The notes beneath the pieces are model-generated. The model searched no databases, was not told the DNA's origin, and was given only the letters and a program-made list of their open reading frames with translations. Positions 11,501-21,484 of a stretch of 64,000 bases of DNA are shown here, piece by piece. Source of the DNA: Luidia sarsii (Eukaryota; Echinodermata; Asteroidea; Paxillosida; Luidiidae); NCBI GenBank assembly GCA_949987565.1, contig OX465107.1, forward strand, positions 23,760,368-23,824,367. The letters are read 5' to 3'. The position numbers and the translations under genes were made by a program. Positions within the stretch are counted from its first letter, which is position 1. Each line of letters starts with the position of its first letter.

Positions 11501-14500
11501 GAAGTGCAGCCCATTGTTATCATTTGGTGTGTGTGTGTTTGTTAAAGGCCCAATACAACATTGGGAAGATCGACAAACATCGATGTCCACAGATTTCCTT
11601 CCAATTTACACAGTTTTGTAGATGGTCATGATAGAATCCTCATGTTGAAATCTTTAGATGGGATTGGATGCTGCACTTCCCTAGAAATCTCGACTCAAAC
11701 ATTGACAAATAGTTTATTACTCGCAAGTCATTTCTTACACTACATTTCTTACTATTTCCTACACTACAGAATGGTGCAAAAACCGTGACGGTTTTTTACC
11801 TTTTTCTACTTTCTCAGATCACCAATTGAGCTAAAACCTTCGCAGGATTGCTTTGTGGGGATGTTGAATGGTTTAACACACAAACTGTGGCAATCTTTTG
11901 ACCTTTAACGATGTTGTATTGGGCCTTTAAAGGAGCGACAGCGTAAGATCAAAGAGCTGCACGCGACCATGCCCGATGAGCCGGAGCCACCAGCCGACGA
12001 GGGGCAGGACTGGGAGGAGGAGCCCCGCCCGGAGGAGGACCAGCCACCCGCCTTGCCGCCCCCGCGCCAGACGCCCCGCGCCCAGCCCCGCCCCCAGCCC
12101 GAGCCCGAGCCCGAAGACCAGGAGATGTACGCCGACCCGGACTACATGAACGACGGCGGTGGTGAGACAGCGGCTGAGGCCAGCATGCCACCCACGGCCC
12201 CCGAGCCCGAGCCTGAGCCTGAGCCCGAGCCTGAGCCTGCTGCAACCTATGAAGAAATCCCTTACACAGGTAGCATGACCTCCCCTACCCCATCCCAAAT
12301 CCTGCCCTTGCCTCAATCATCTCAATAAAAAGGTCTTAAGTTAGCCCTCCATCCTGTAACCCACTCACGACCCACCCACAGTCCACCATCCCCTAACCAA
12401 CCCACAGCTTACCCACAGTCCACCATCCCCTAACCCACTCACAACCCACCCACAACCCACCATCCCCTAACCAACCCACAGCTTACCCACAGTCCACCAT
12501 CCCCTAACCCACTCACAACCCACCCACAACCCACCATCCCCTAACCCACTCACAACCCACCCACAACCCACCATCCCCTAACCCACCCACAATTCATCAT
12601 ACCCTAACCCACCCACAATCCATCATACCCTAACCCATCCTCAACCCACATCCCCTAACCAACCCACAGCTTACCCACAACCCACCATCCCCTAACCCAC
12701 TCACAACCCACCCACAGTCCACCATCCCCTAACCCACTCACAGCCCACCCACAACCTACCATCCCCTAACCAACCCACAGCTTACCCACAGTCCACCATC
12801 CCCTAACCCACTCACAACCCACCCACAACCCACCATCCCCAACCCACTCACAGCCCACCCACAACCCACCATCCCCTAACCAACCCACAGCTTACCCACA
12901 GTCCACCATCCCCTAACCCACTCACAACCCACCCACAACCCACCATCCCCTAACCCACTCACAGCCCACCCACAACCCACCATCCCCTAACCAACCCACA
13001 GCTTACCCACAGTCCACCATCCCCTAACCCACTCACAACCCACCCACAACCCACCATCCCCTAACCCACTCACAACCCACCCACAACCCACCATCCCCTA
13101 ACCCACTCACAGCCCACCCACAACCCACCATCCCCTAACCAACCCACAGCTTACCCACAGTCCACCATCCCCTAACCCACTCACAACCCACCCACAACCC
13201 ACCATCCCCTAACCCACTCACAACCCACCCACAACCCACCATCCCCTAACCAACCCACAGCTTACCCACAGTCCACCATCCCCTAACCCACTCACAACCC
13301 ACCCACAACCCACCATCCCCTAACCCACTCACAACCCACCCACAACCCACCATCCCCTAACCAACCCACAGCTTACCCACAGTCCACCATCCCCTAACCC
13401 ACCCACAACCCACCCACAACCCACCATCCCCTAACCCACTCACAACCCACCCACAACCCACCATCCCCTAACCCACCCACAACCCACCATCCCCTAACCC
13501 ACCCACAACCCACCCACAACCCACCATCCCCTAACCCACCCACAACCCACCATCCCCTAACCCACTCACAACCCACCCACAACCCACCATCCCCCCTAAC
13601 CCACTCACAACCCACCCACAACCCACCATCCCCTAACCCACCCACAACCCACCATCCCCTAACCCACCCACAACCCACCCACAACCCATCATCCCCTAAC
13701 CCACCCACAACCCACCATCCCCTAACCCACTCACAACCCACCATCCCCTAACCCACTCACAACCCACCCACAACCCATCATCCCCTAACCCACCCACAAC
13801 CCACCATCCCCTAACCCACTCACAACCCACCCACAACCCACCATCCCCTAACCCACTCACAACCCACCATCCCCTAACCCACTCACAACCCACCCACAAC
13901 CCACCATCCCCTAACCCACTCACAACCCACCATCCCCTAACCCACTCACAACCTACCCACAACCCACCATCCCCTAACCCACTCACAACCCACCATCCCC
14001 TAACCCACTCACAACCCACCCACAACCCACCATCCCCTAACCCACTCACAACCCACCATCCCCTAACCCACTCACAACCCACCCACAACCCACCATCCCC
14101 TAACCCACTCACAACCCACCATCCCCTAACCCACTCACAACCTACCCACAACCCATCATCCCCTAACCCACCCACAACCCACCATCCCCTAACCCACTCA
14201 CAACCCACCATCCCCTAACCCACCCACAACCCACCATCCCCTAACCCACTCACAACCCACCCACAACCCATCATCCCCTAACCCACCCACAACCCACCAT
14301 CTCCTAACCCACTCACAACCTACCCACAACCCATCATCCCCTAACCCACCCACAATTCATCATACCCTAACCCACCCACAATCCATCATACCCTAACCCA
14401 CCCACAACCCACCATCCCCTAACCCACTCACAACCTACCCACAACCCATCATCCCCTAACCCACTCACAACCCACCATCCCCTAACCCACCCACAACCCA

Positions 14501-16858
14501 CCATCCTCAACCCACCCACAACCCATCATCCCCTAACCCACCCACAACCCACCATCCCCTAACCCACTCACAACCTACCCACAACCCATCATCCCCTAAC
14601 CCACCCACAACCCACCATCCCCTAACCCACCCACAACCCACCATCCTCAACCCACCCACAACCCACCATCTTCATCCTAAAAACTACTCAGTGGATGTAC
14701 GTATGGAGCCCGTGTGTGAAAGACTTAAAGGTCATATAGATTTTCCCAAATCTCACTGTCATCATGTTTTATTTTCTGCACTGTTTGCATTGTGGTTATA
14801 TTTCAGTTTGTGTCAACTCAAATTGAATTGAATGTGTTTTGCTGTGTGAAGGAATGCTTTTACTTCTTTGTCACATGCATGTAGCCAATTCAGTGAGGGT
14901 TTTGCCCCACTAAAAGTACAATTTGCACTGCATGCTCGGTGCTTTGCCAACAAAAATTTACAGGCAGCTTAGGCAGGAATCTGCTGCCTGTATTTGTCAG
15001 GTGGCATCTGGACAGGGCTTTGAGAATAGTGCCAATGAGTCATCGAGTAGTGCAAACCCTCATTGAATTACATTCTCACCGGCGTGGAAAAAAAATCACC
15101 TCATATGCATGGGCATGCCGTTTGCAATTTTCAAGCAGATAGGTCCAAAGTGAAAACCTTTTGGGCTATTAACCCTAACCGGCATTGAAACCACAATTAA
15201 CCACACATGGTTTTTCCTGTGGGAGGATAAGGGCCATGCACAAGGACATTCCACAGCGGGGTTTTTGTGGTGACCTGTGGTATGTGAGCCTGCACCCCTG
15301 AGGGCACTGTGGTAAATTGCGGTAAACAGTGTGTCCTGTGCGGGAGGTGCAAAGTGTTAGGGTTTAATGGCAACAACAGACTCTGTGTACGTGAGACCTT
15401 TGTGTGCAGTCAAACAGTCCAAGCCACCGTTACCTGAGAGTCAGAGTGTCAGGGTCAGAGGACAGCAAGATGACGGGACAGACGAGAGCATTTGGCCCGA
15501 GGATTGGGGGGACACGGGGTCCCTTGTCGGTGGTGAATCACAGGCTGCAATCGTCTGCTCACACGGCCAGACGCAGGCTGTAGGAAATGCAGTTAAACTG
15601 CACATATAGGAGAAAAAAGAAGATTGTGGGAAAGAGGAAGAGAAGACGGCGAGAACTGGAAAGGATGGACACCATTGTTTCTGAAACAAGTTTATCCGTC
15701 CGACAGCTGTTAGACACAGATGGAGGGCATTAGTCATGTGAGTCACCGGTACTCAGACATGGGTAAGGATGCAGACAGTGGTGACCAATGCATATACCAT
15801 TGCCTTCAGTGCTGTCTGAGGTGGTTTTTGTTTTGTTTTCACTCGCCGCTTTATTTGTAGAACAATCTGCCCCACCCGTTGAAGATGCCCTGTACGAGGA
15901 CATGCCAGGACCGGCGGCAACTACTGCGGACGAAGGGATTACTGCGACGGCCAACTACGACTACCAGGCCGGTGAGTTCTCTCTCTGATGGGCAGACTGA
16001 AGCTGGCAGTCTATTGTCAATAGGGATGGAGGCTTGTACCGTTCCATACTAGTCAAACCCTTCCCTTGTCGTGTTTGTCAGCCTTGACTGGCAGTCTACC
16101 TCCAGTTGGGATGCAGGATTATGCCATGCGTAGCCTTGAACTAGCTCACACCCTCCCAGTTCTATTTGTCATTTGTATATACTTCGTCTCAAAGTTTACG
16201 AGTTTGTGAAAGAATTTGCTCTCTATGTTCCACTACATGGGAAGAGGAAACCGGGACAGCCTCGCACATTGTACTTGCAGTATGTCCAGCACCTCTTGGC
16301 AGATACTGAAGGGATGCTGCTACCAGACAAAATTGTAGGATAGTAGTTATATATCCCAAACATTTTGATGAAGTAAAATTTTCATGATTTTACAATTTTC
16401 GGTCATTTTAAGTCCGTGAGCGCTGAGCAGTTTGCAAGGTATCACTTCCAAAAGGAAACTGATCCAAATGTTTCTATCTGCTCCTCAGCTGGGGATGATG
16501 AAATCAGCTTCGATCCCGGAGATGTGATCACGGACATTGAAAAGGTGAGGTTGAATTGGATAGCAGTTGCCATTTTTTCGTTGCCTATTTTTCAATTAGT
16601 ATAACAATATTATACAGTACACATAATAAAACCTGATGAACTTCAATACCTAGGTACTTCACAGCGAGTTTGTTGATTTTGACCCTTGGGTGAAATGCAA
16701 ATTCAGGTTGCCACAGTGTACCCAAGGGCCGCTGAACTGTACTGACCTGTATCGAACTCTGACCTTTGACCCTGGCACAGATTGATGACGGTTGGTGGAT
16801 GGGTACGTGTCACGGCAGCAGAGGTTTGTTCCCAGCCAACTACGTGGAGGCCAATTAA
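2499..16858 (+). CDS. CTTN: Cortactin (src substrate cortactin), complete gene, 14 coding exons
   Basis: Cortactin is a cytoplasmic actin-nucleation factor: its acidic N-terminus binds and activates Arp2/3, its repeats bind F-actin at branch points, and its SH3 domain recruits N-WASP, dynamin and similar partners at the cell cortex. I joined 14 exons with matching phases (sum 1635 nt, 544 aa; human CTTN 550 aa). Seen in order: acidic DDDDW at residues 15-19, cortactin repeats at about 75-300, a basic/acidic helical stretch at about 310-360, a Pro/Glu-rich linker at 365-480, and an SH3 domain at about 487-541 with ANYDY, DDGWW and GLFPANYVE. The ATG at 2499 is the first codon of the MW start typical of the family and follows an acceptor at 2481-2482, so an untranslated first exon must lie upstream. 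All introns are GT-AG. It converges with the senataxin-like gene. Confidence in family is very high; the fine choice of acceptor at exon 11 is open (11933 or 11942). Confidence 0.95.
2872..2945 (+). CDS. CTTN: Cortactin exon 2: rest of the N-terminal acidic region
   Basis: Codes for [20 protein letters not shown] and QASLR, matching the cortactin segment that follows the Arp2/3 motif. Donor AG|GTGAGA, phase 2. Confidence 0.93.
3132..3783. repeat. 25-bp VNTR in cortactin intron 2
   Basis: About 26 near-identical units of AGGTATTTGATATAGAGTGC plus CAATC; a few have TTCGAT, TTCAAT or an inserted ATCT. High identity suggests recent expansion or homogenisation. Confidence 0.95.
3783..3838. repeat. 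Telomere-like 21-bp repeat, 3 copies
   Basis: Three tandem units of GCAACCCTAACCCTATATTTT-type sequence, each with CCCTAACCC (vertebrate/deuterostome telomere type), directly between the VNTR and the acceptor of exon 3. Confidence 0.8.
3848..3977 (+). CDS. CTTN: Cortactin exon 3: linker and first half of repeat 1
   Basis: Reads SIDELRKG... then [20 protein letters not shown] at the end, the start of the first actin-binding repeat. The acceptor (CTGTGCAG) lies about 10 bp after the telomere-like end of the intron 2 VNTR. Donor GTACGT, phase 0. Confidence 0.93.
4367..4450 (-). repeat. tRNA-Lys-like SINE, fragment
   Basis: On the - strand GGGTTCAAGTCCCGGGTCCA (B-box/T-arm) followed by GTCAAATTTTCTTTGCCA, the same body as the SINE at 35314. 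A second inverted fragment of the body lies at 4308-4365. Confidence 0.65.
4466..4631 (+). CDS. CTTN: Cortactin exon 4: second half of repeat 1 and all of repeat 2
   Basis: Repeat 2 reads [20 protein letters not shown] then [17 protein letters not shown], near the family consensus of 37 residues. The exon ends one base into the Asp codon (phase 1), the boundary used at the ends of repeats in this gene. Confidence 0.94.
4690..4833. repeat. Dispersed repeat (inverted copy at 42305-42440)
   Basis: Includes GGACTCAGGAAGGCCGGAGA and the flanking CAAAATCGCCCAAAAGAAGG; the copy at 42.3-42.4 kb is the reverse complement with a few changes. Class unknown. Confidence 0.6.
5441..5496 (+). CDS. CTTN: Cortactin exon 5: first half of repeat 3
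   Basis: Codes for [19 protein letters not shown]. Donor GTAAAT, phase 0. Repeat 3 is split by a 1.7-kb intron that carries a piggyBac-like element and a SINE. Confidence 0.92.
5768..6474. mobile_element. piggyBac-like non-autonomous element, copy 1
   Basis: Bounded by TTAA at both ends with inverted termini TTAACCACTTCGCGCCGGG and CCCCGGCGCGAAGTGGTTAA. TTAA target sites are characteristic of piggyBac-type transposons (established knowledge). No transposase. Holds an (AC)n tract at about 6208-6226. Lies in cortactin intron 5. Copies at 44195-44698 and 52848-53567. Confidence 0.8.
6680..6772. repeat. TTACGATG palindromic repeat, second copy
   Basis: Runs CCTTACGATGCATCGTAACT through GGATAACCCATCGTA; resembles 2250-2360. 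The start of each copy reads as GTGAATT/GGATTTCAC. Confidence 0.5.
6790..6962 (-). repeat. tRNA-derived SINE, family B
   Basis: On the - strand the head reads ACCAGCTCGGTGGTCAAGTG then GTTAAGACGTC (A-box region) and GCGGATCCGAATCCCGCC (B-box), then GAGCTGCCTGAAATGTTTTC. Related copies at 61290-61450 (+ strand) and, more diverged, 14890-15075. Confidence 0.7.
7172..7226 (+). CDS. CTTN: Cortactin exon 6: second half of repeat 3
   Basis: Codes for [18 protein letters not shown]. The acceptor follows a run of C (CCCCCCAAG). Too short to show as an open frame by itself; supported by phase and by the HESQK end of the repeat. Confidence 0.9.
8654..8764 (+). CDS. CTTN: Cortactin exon 7: complete repeat 4
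   Basis: Codes for [20 protein letters not shown] then [17 protein letters not shown]. One exon equals one repeat of 37 codons, phase 1 at both ends, so it could be duplicated or lost without a frameshift. Confidence 0.94.
8936..9210. repeat. About 85-bp tandem repeat, 3 copies
   Basis: Units start at 8936, 9021 and 9107 with GACTAGTCTGAAGCAA and contain TAGACTGCCAGCCAAGGCTG. A diverged inverted copy lies at 16015-16175 in intron 12 of the same gene. Confidence 0.8.
9227..9590. repeat. Hairpin repeat family A with expanded loop
   Basis: Inverted arms GGGCCTGACGTTTC.ATCCTAG and its complement enclose 13 tandem copies of the 14-mer GGTCCTTTGAGAAA (9294-9476). The right flank (TTTGCATTTTGGTAATTTTA, GTCAGTAAGCAGTTTG) is shared with the copies at 30867, 37110 and 22628. 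Confidence 0.85.
9604..9837 (+). CDS. CTTN: Cortactin exon 8: repeat 5 and terminal partial repeat
   Basis: Repeat 5 ([20 protein letters not shown]...) is followed without an intron by a partial repeat ([20 protein letters not shown]) that runs into [13 protein letters not shown], like the half repeat that ends the vertebrate array. Donor G|GTACAG, phase 1. Confidence 0.94.
9999..10060 (+). CDS. CTTN: Cortactin exon 9: start of helical region
   Basis: Codes for [20 protein letters not shown] then E. This matches the family's NIRANFENLAKE segment. Donor GTGAGT, phase 0. Confidence 0.92.
10387..10473 (+). CDS. CTTN: Cortactin exon 10: charged helical region
   Basis: Codes for [20 protein letters not shown] then KEEAKRVEE, a predicted single helix or coiled coil as in other cortactins. 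Donor GTAGCC, phase 0. Confidence 0.92.
10517..10742. repeat. Hairpin repeat family B, copy 1
   Basis: Inverted arms AATAGGTTTG.GGTGACACCA and GTTCTGAAAAGAACCGGAGG around a stem-loop with CAGTATACTCTG. Other copies at 31096, 34590, 59665 and 61065. Confidence 0.75.
10985..11074 (+). other. Possible intragenic promoter / alternative first exon in cortactin intron 10
   Basis: AAAAGATGGCGGTTTGCGGG at 10995-11014 resembles the AAGATGGCGGC element bound by YY1 at many promoters. The ATG opens a frame [20 protein letters not shown] then KLV that ends at a GTGAGT donor at 11071. The phase (1) does not match cortactin exon 11 (phase 0). No family recognised. Confidence 0.3.
11250..11400 (+). repeat. 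Probable tRNA-derived SINE
   Basis: Contains GGGTTCAAATCCTGGTC (B-box like) preceded by GAGCTGAGGTTGAACCC and ends in a C/A-rich tail (CCCCCCCCCAAAAAAAAG). Confidence 0.5.
11542..11930. mobile_element. TTAA-flanked MITE abutting cortactin exon 11
   Basis: Both ends read TTAAAGGCCCAATACAACAT as 20-bp perfect inverted repeats including the TTAA. About 389 bp, no coding capacity. The right end is 2 bp from the first base of exon 11, so GGGCCTTTAAAG forms the acceptor region. Likely piggyBac- or Kolobok-type by its TTAA sites. Confidence 0.85.
11933..12269 (+). CDS. CTTN: Cortactin exon 11: Pro/Glu-rich linker
   Basis: Starts [16 protein letters not shown], then a low-complexity Pro/Glu/Asp segment including repeated EP dipeptides, and ends [12 protein letters not shown] content is much higher than in the flanks. 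The acceptor AAAG at 11929-11932 overlaps the end of a TTAA-flanked MITE. A second in-frame acceptor (CGACAG) would start the exon at 11942 and drop three residues. Donor G|GTAGCA, phase 1. Confidence 0.9.
12310..14680. repeat. 37-bp minisatellite in cortactin intron 11
   Basis: Some 60 units of CCCCTAACCCACTCACAACC plus CACCCACAACCCACCAT with a sister type (AACCAACCCACAGCTTACCC). The first half alternates the two types; the second is mostly one type. C-rich in the cortactin transcript. Open frames inside it are artefacts. Confidence 0.95.
15169..15366. mobile_element. Short TTAA-bounded inverted-repeat element
   Basis: Ends TTAACCCTAACC and GTTAGGGTTTAA, about 198 bp, G/T-rich inside. Could be a MITE; the match of the termini to telomere repeat is probably fortuitous. 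Confidence 0.5.
15861..15971 (+). CDS. CTTN: Cortactin exon 12: linker and start of SH3
   Basis: Codes for [20 protein letters not shown], then [22 protein letters not shown] is the ALYDY motif of SH3 domains. Acceptor TTTGTAG, donor GTGAGT, phase 1. Confidence 0.94.
16489..16544 (+). CDS. CTTN: Cortactin exon 13: central SH3
   Basis: Codes for [19 protein letters not shown], the RT-loop and diverging-turn region, very close to the human [18 protein letters not shown]. Donor GTGAGG, phase 0. Confidence 0.94.
16781..16858 (+). CDS. CTTN: Cortactin exon 14: end of SH3 and stop
   Basis: Codes for [20 protein letters not shown] then YVEAN and TAA at 16856-16858. WW, the conserved Pro and Tyr of the ligand groove are present. 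Confidence 0.95.
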   Translation: MDDGWWMGTCHGSRGLFPANYVEAN

Positions 16859-18619
16859 TTGCAGAGGGATTTTTTTTTTTCGGAGATTAATTTTTGTTTT
16901 GTACACCATTTTTGACAGGGATTTTATTTTATTATTATTATTATTATTTTTTTTTGGGGGGGGGAAACTTGGCGCGATTGGTTATTTATGTCATGGAGGG
17001 CTACCAGCAGTGAGCATCTATAGGATGTGCTATGTGACGCATCAACGCCACTGTGAACCGAACAATCTGTGAACCGAACATTGAAGAGCGTCGTATGTCT
17101 GCAAAGATAAAGTGGGGACAAATACCTTGATGCAACTTGTTTCTTCTCTATGAGCTAAAACGGAAAAGCAGTGAAGTGTGATCTGAAAGCCCCTACACAC
17201 CATTGGTAAAGGTCTTAGAAACGCGTCTATTCTTTGTCTAATCCAGCATACATGTATGCATGAAATAACACAGTTTCAGCTCAATCTGTCAACCGTGTCG
17301 CAAGAAAATTTAGGAAAAACTGGCACATAGCAACACCATCAGCACTCCAAATTCGGTGGTCCCGGCGCAAAGTGGTTAGAGGCGGTTCGATAATTGGGGG
17401 TTTTCAAAGCTTGGGGTCTTCGAGCCTCACAGGAGCGTGGAGAAATTCAGTGACTTCTTCAAACCCACTCAGTGAGGCTCTTGACTCCACAACGAAATGC
17501 AACCTCTGTACCTTGACAAACAGTGACACTCTTCCCTAGCGGTTGCCATCATTAGGAATGCCGTTTGAGAAATGTTTTTGGGTGTTTTTTTTTTTTTAAA
17601 TGCATTTGTACAGGATCATTTGATATAGGAGCATTGTAGAGTTAAAGCAGAGTCTTCATGTTATTAAGAAGGTCTGTCTCCGTTGATTCTTAGAGATTAG
17701 CATCTAGTCCAACGATCTTCCATGATACACCGCAAACCCTTATCTTCACAGTATTTTCTTTTGTTTTTGTAAAACGTTAGGAGAAACAAAATCAAAACCA
17801 AAACAATTAAAATGACTTTGTTTTACTATGTAACAAATTTTCTAACAATATTTGTACCTTTTTTGTAATTGGAGGGGAAGAATCTTAAGGATAGGTAACG
17901 GTAAATGGTCTTTCACATTGTTCCTAATAATAGCCGGACTCTGACGGAATTGGTAGCACCTATCTAAAACATAAAGCCTGCGTGCCTGGTTTTGTACTAC
18001 ATTCCTTTTCAAGAGATTTTATTTTAAAAATTAAATGTTTCACAAGCTTGTGGTACTTCTAGCATTATGACCTTGACGTAAAGGGTGTTATCAACACTAT
18101 ATAGTGGCACGTGGTGTACGCCAGAAATGGCCAGATAGACAGTTCTCAGCTTGGGGCCGGTCTGCCTAACTTTTCAGAAAAACAAACGGAAAGAGATTTC
18201 ACAAGAATCTGAGAATTGTTGGCGCATTATGTTGTTGTACACAAGAGAAGCAATACTGACTTATCTGTGAAGGCACATGTAAGAATGATGTATGAATACT
18301 CACTAAATTCTTTCAATGTGAAGTTTTGAAGGCAGAATATATTTGTGCTTGCTTCAATTTTATCAGCACCATGGCTTAGTGGTGATTTTGTTTTTCTTAC
18401 TGATATCATAAACATTCCCTTGTAATCTCACATTCATTTAAACAATTCAAAAGTAAATGACTGATTTTTATAAAAAAAATACAAAAAATTATATAGGTAC
18501 GACAATTAGTATTGCTCGTCTTGTATATAAGGAAGTTATACAAAAGAATGAAAGAAATATGAAAACCAACAAAAATAGATCAACTCATTTTAGCAGGAGT
18601 TGTCAATATTCGTCTCAAT

Positions 18620-18713
18620 CCAGTAAAAGTTATGTCATTAATATTCACATGCGTATTCATGCAGCATGAATATGCATGTGGCATGTGAATATTAATGAGG
18701 CCACCATAACTGG
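18620..18713. mobile_element. Palindromic MITE
   Basis: Inverted arms CCAGTAAAAGTTATGTCATT then AATATTCACATGC and the complement ending GGCCACCATAACTGG; nearly all stem. Confidence 0.65.
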
Positions 18714-18745
18714 ATGGGCACAAATGTGAATCATTCTATATACGG

Positions 18746-18877
18746 TAGACCTTTTTCATGTGACGTCATGCTGGATCGCCTTACAATGGCAGCGCAGTGT
18801 AAACATCAGTTGTACGTACCATAGCAGAACAGTGGTATTGTTTTACATGTTTTGGTCACGTGGGTGAAAAAGGTCTA
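18746..18877. mobile_element. MITE with TAGACCTTTTTCA termini
   Basis: Ends TAGACCTTTTTCATGTGACG and its near complement CGTGGGTGAAAAAGGTCTA, 132 bp. The left arm holds a TGACGTCA palindrome, the right arm CACGTG. Confidence 0.75.
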
Positions 18878-19101
18878 TACTGTAGCACCTGGGTATTGGC
18901 CATTTTGCACAGCCATTGCTTTAAACAAAATGCTTGCATAAATCTTAAAAAAAATGATAATCATGATTATTTTTAATCTTTTGCAAGGAAGAAAGCTAGA
19001 GGAGACTGGTAAACAATCATTTGCCAAGCTGTAGCCCTGATGAGATTTGTGAGTGTAACATAAGGAATTACACACAATAATCATTCAATTTGCTTGATTG
19101 G

Positions 19102-19107
19102 AATAAA
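19102..19107 (+). terminator. Candidate cortactin polyadenylation signal
   Basis: AATAAA, 2.2 kb after the stop codon. Canonical hexamer only; other variants upstream could be used. Confidence 0.3.
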
Positions 19108-19608
19108 CGGTATAACAATATATACAATTGAAATGTTGGGAATGATTGAATTGTCTTTGGGTGTTGCATTTCTGTTTAAAATATTTTCTAAATCAAATCG
19201 GTTTACTTCAGCCTTCTATGCTCATTTATATATTTATACTCAACGCTACTCGTGACACAGGCATGGGAAAGTCGGGCAAGACTGATTTCAAAGTACTTTA
19301 AATCTAGGGGAGGGGGTTAAAATGAGAGTAAAGAAAAGAAAAATCTTAATACAAGAACAAAGTCCATGGAATCTGGGAAATCAAATGTTGGTCATCACAC
19401 AATGTATGTGGGAATTCAGGTCTGACTGGTAATGCCCAGCCCAGATAGGAAAGTTGGATCAACTCAGGCCCTCTGGATCAACTTGAACCCGTGACCAGAG
19501 GTCACGGGTTCAAGTCCCGATTCTGTCAAAAATGAAAAAAATATCTAAGGACGACCCCGACCATTGGAAGAAAAAAAAAACCCTTCAGCCCAAGACAAGT
19601 GGAGGATT

Positions 19609-20212
19609 TCAGTCGGAGTTTGAACTGGAGTTGGAGTCGGGATGGTATGGAATACGCTGTGGACTGGGCTGCCTGTGGGGGCGCTGGTGGGGCTGGTGGA
19701 GGGAGGGGAGATAAGAGGGCCGTGGTGCCTGGTGTCTGGCCAGCCGAGGATCGGGTTGAAGACCCGGCAGCGGCAGGGTTCTCTTCTCCTGGACCAGCTT
19801 CCGCTTGACCACCTCCACCGTCCGGCCCAGCTCAGCCCGGTCCGAGGCCGCCACTACGCCGGACGTCCCGAGTGGCCGGGACTCTGGGCCTTCAGGTCTG
19901 CTGGGCACCCTGGCATCACAGCTGCTGTTGATGGCATTGCTGCTGTTGCTGCTGCTGCAGCTGCTGTTGTTGCCTCGTTGGCGATTGCCCAGCTTCTGGC
20001 ACGGCTCTGAGTTCTCTCGGTCGAACGGCCGGCCTTGAGCGGAATCGTTGTCCCGGGGCTGAGCGTTCGAGTTTTCCAGCGACCTCTTGGCGGCCAGCGG
20101 CGGTCGGCGCTGGTTCTGGTCCACGCGGCTGGGGCCGGTGGACGCTTCCTGGCAAGGTGCTGGGAGGCTTCTGTCGACGGCCCCCTCTGTGAAGGTGACT
20201 TTCTTTGGGTGC
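19609..20212 (-). CDS. SETX: SETX-like exon 28: C-terminal tail and stop
   Basis: Begins HPKKVTFTEGAVDRS, then Ser/Asn/Pro/Gln-rich. ELGRTVEVVKRKLVQEKRTL then PLPGLQPDPRLARHQ is the only ordered-looking part; DPRL also occurs in the human tail. TGA at 19609-19611. Acceptor CTGCAG at 20213-20218. Confidence 0.88.
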
Positions 20213-21415
20213 CTGCAGTCTGCTGCTCAAGATGACAGAGAACAACCAGAAAGGAATTGTTTTATTGGGCAATCATTCCATTCAACAGAGAGAGACAGAG
20301 CAAGGTAGACAGAGACTGAGAAACAAAGAAAGACAGAGAGAGACAGAGCAAGGTAGACAGAGACTGAGAAACAAAGAAAGACAGAGAGAGACAGAGCAAG
20401 GTAGACAGAGACTGAGAAACAAAGAAAGACAGAGAGAGACAGAGCAAGGTAGACAGAGACTGAGAAACAAAGAAAGACAGAGAGAGACAGAGCAAGGTAG
20501 ACAGAGTCAGAGAAACAAAGAAAGACAGAGCAAGGTAGACAGAGACTGAGAAACAAAGAAAGACAGAGAGAGACAGAGCAAGGTAGACAGAGACTGAGAA
20601 ACAAAGAAAGACAGAGAGAGACAGAGCAAGGTAGACAGAGACTGAGAAACAAAGAAAGACAGAGAGAGACAGAGCAAGGTAGACAGAGACTGAGAAACAA
20701 AGAAAGACAGAGAGAGACAGAGCAAGGTAGACAGAGACTGAGAAACAAAGAAAGACAGAGAGACAGACAGACAGACATGAGACAGAAGGATCGGAGGGAG
20801 AGACACACTTTAACCAAGGTATCTTTATGTTACCAAAATTACGAGGTCCTGCAGTCTGGTTCGGGTCTGTCGCGGGAATGGCAGGGTTGTGCAATGTGGG
20901 CCCTTGTCTGGGATCGGCCCCGGCGCCCTCTACCGGTTGGAGTTGGTACTCGGGCTGTTGGCCTTGTGACGGCCTGCCAGTCCCAGTCCCAGACCCTCTT
21001 TTGGCAGAGGGATTGCTGCAGTGCCTGGCCGCATTGTTGTACTCGGTTCCTCTGACAATCACGACGGCTCTCCGCTCATGCGCATCAGCGGCCAGCGCCT
21101 TCCAGTCCTTGTTTTTCTGGGTTTGAGGGAAGGAGGGAGAGAGAAAGAGAGAGAGAGAATGAAGACAACAAATCGAAAAGGGTGCAATATTGACACAAAG
21201 ATGGTCTTTGGTCTTTTCATGGTCTTTTGTTTGAAATCCTCAAGAAAAAGTTGATTTGATTTGGGCAGAAAGAGAGTGAGAGAGAGAGGGGAGAAAGAGA
21301 GTGAGAGAGACAGAGAGGCAGTGTAAGACAGACAGAAAGGGAGAGGAGAGAATACAAAGAGAGAGAGAGAGTGGAAGAGAGAGAGAGAGAGTGGAAGAGA
21401 GAGAGAGAGAGAGTG

Positions 21416-21450
<35 letters not shown>

Positions 21451-21453
21451 TGG

Positions 21454-21484
<31 letters not shown>

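Larger units (their letters stand above)
16859..19608. other. Convergent intergenic region with both 3' UTRs
   Basis: No coding exon seen. Contains a poly-T/ATT stretch (16868-16965), a fragment of the piggyBac-like element end at about 17357-17390 (GGTCCCGGCGCAAAGTGG), and two MITEs at 18620 and 18746. Remaining sequence is AT-rich and not assignable. Confidence 0.7.

Noticed and set aside
13394..14211. Trp/Gly/Val-rich open frames on -
   Set aside because: Complement of the 37-bp minisatellite in cortactin intron 11.
20815..20840. Donor GTAACA after NFG for helicase exon 27
   Set aside because: It would enter the last exon in a frame without the ordered VKRKLVQEKR segment; the GTTAAA donor at 20814 keeps phase 2.
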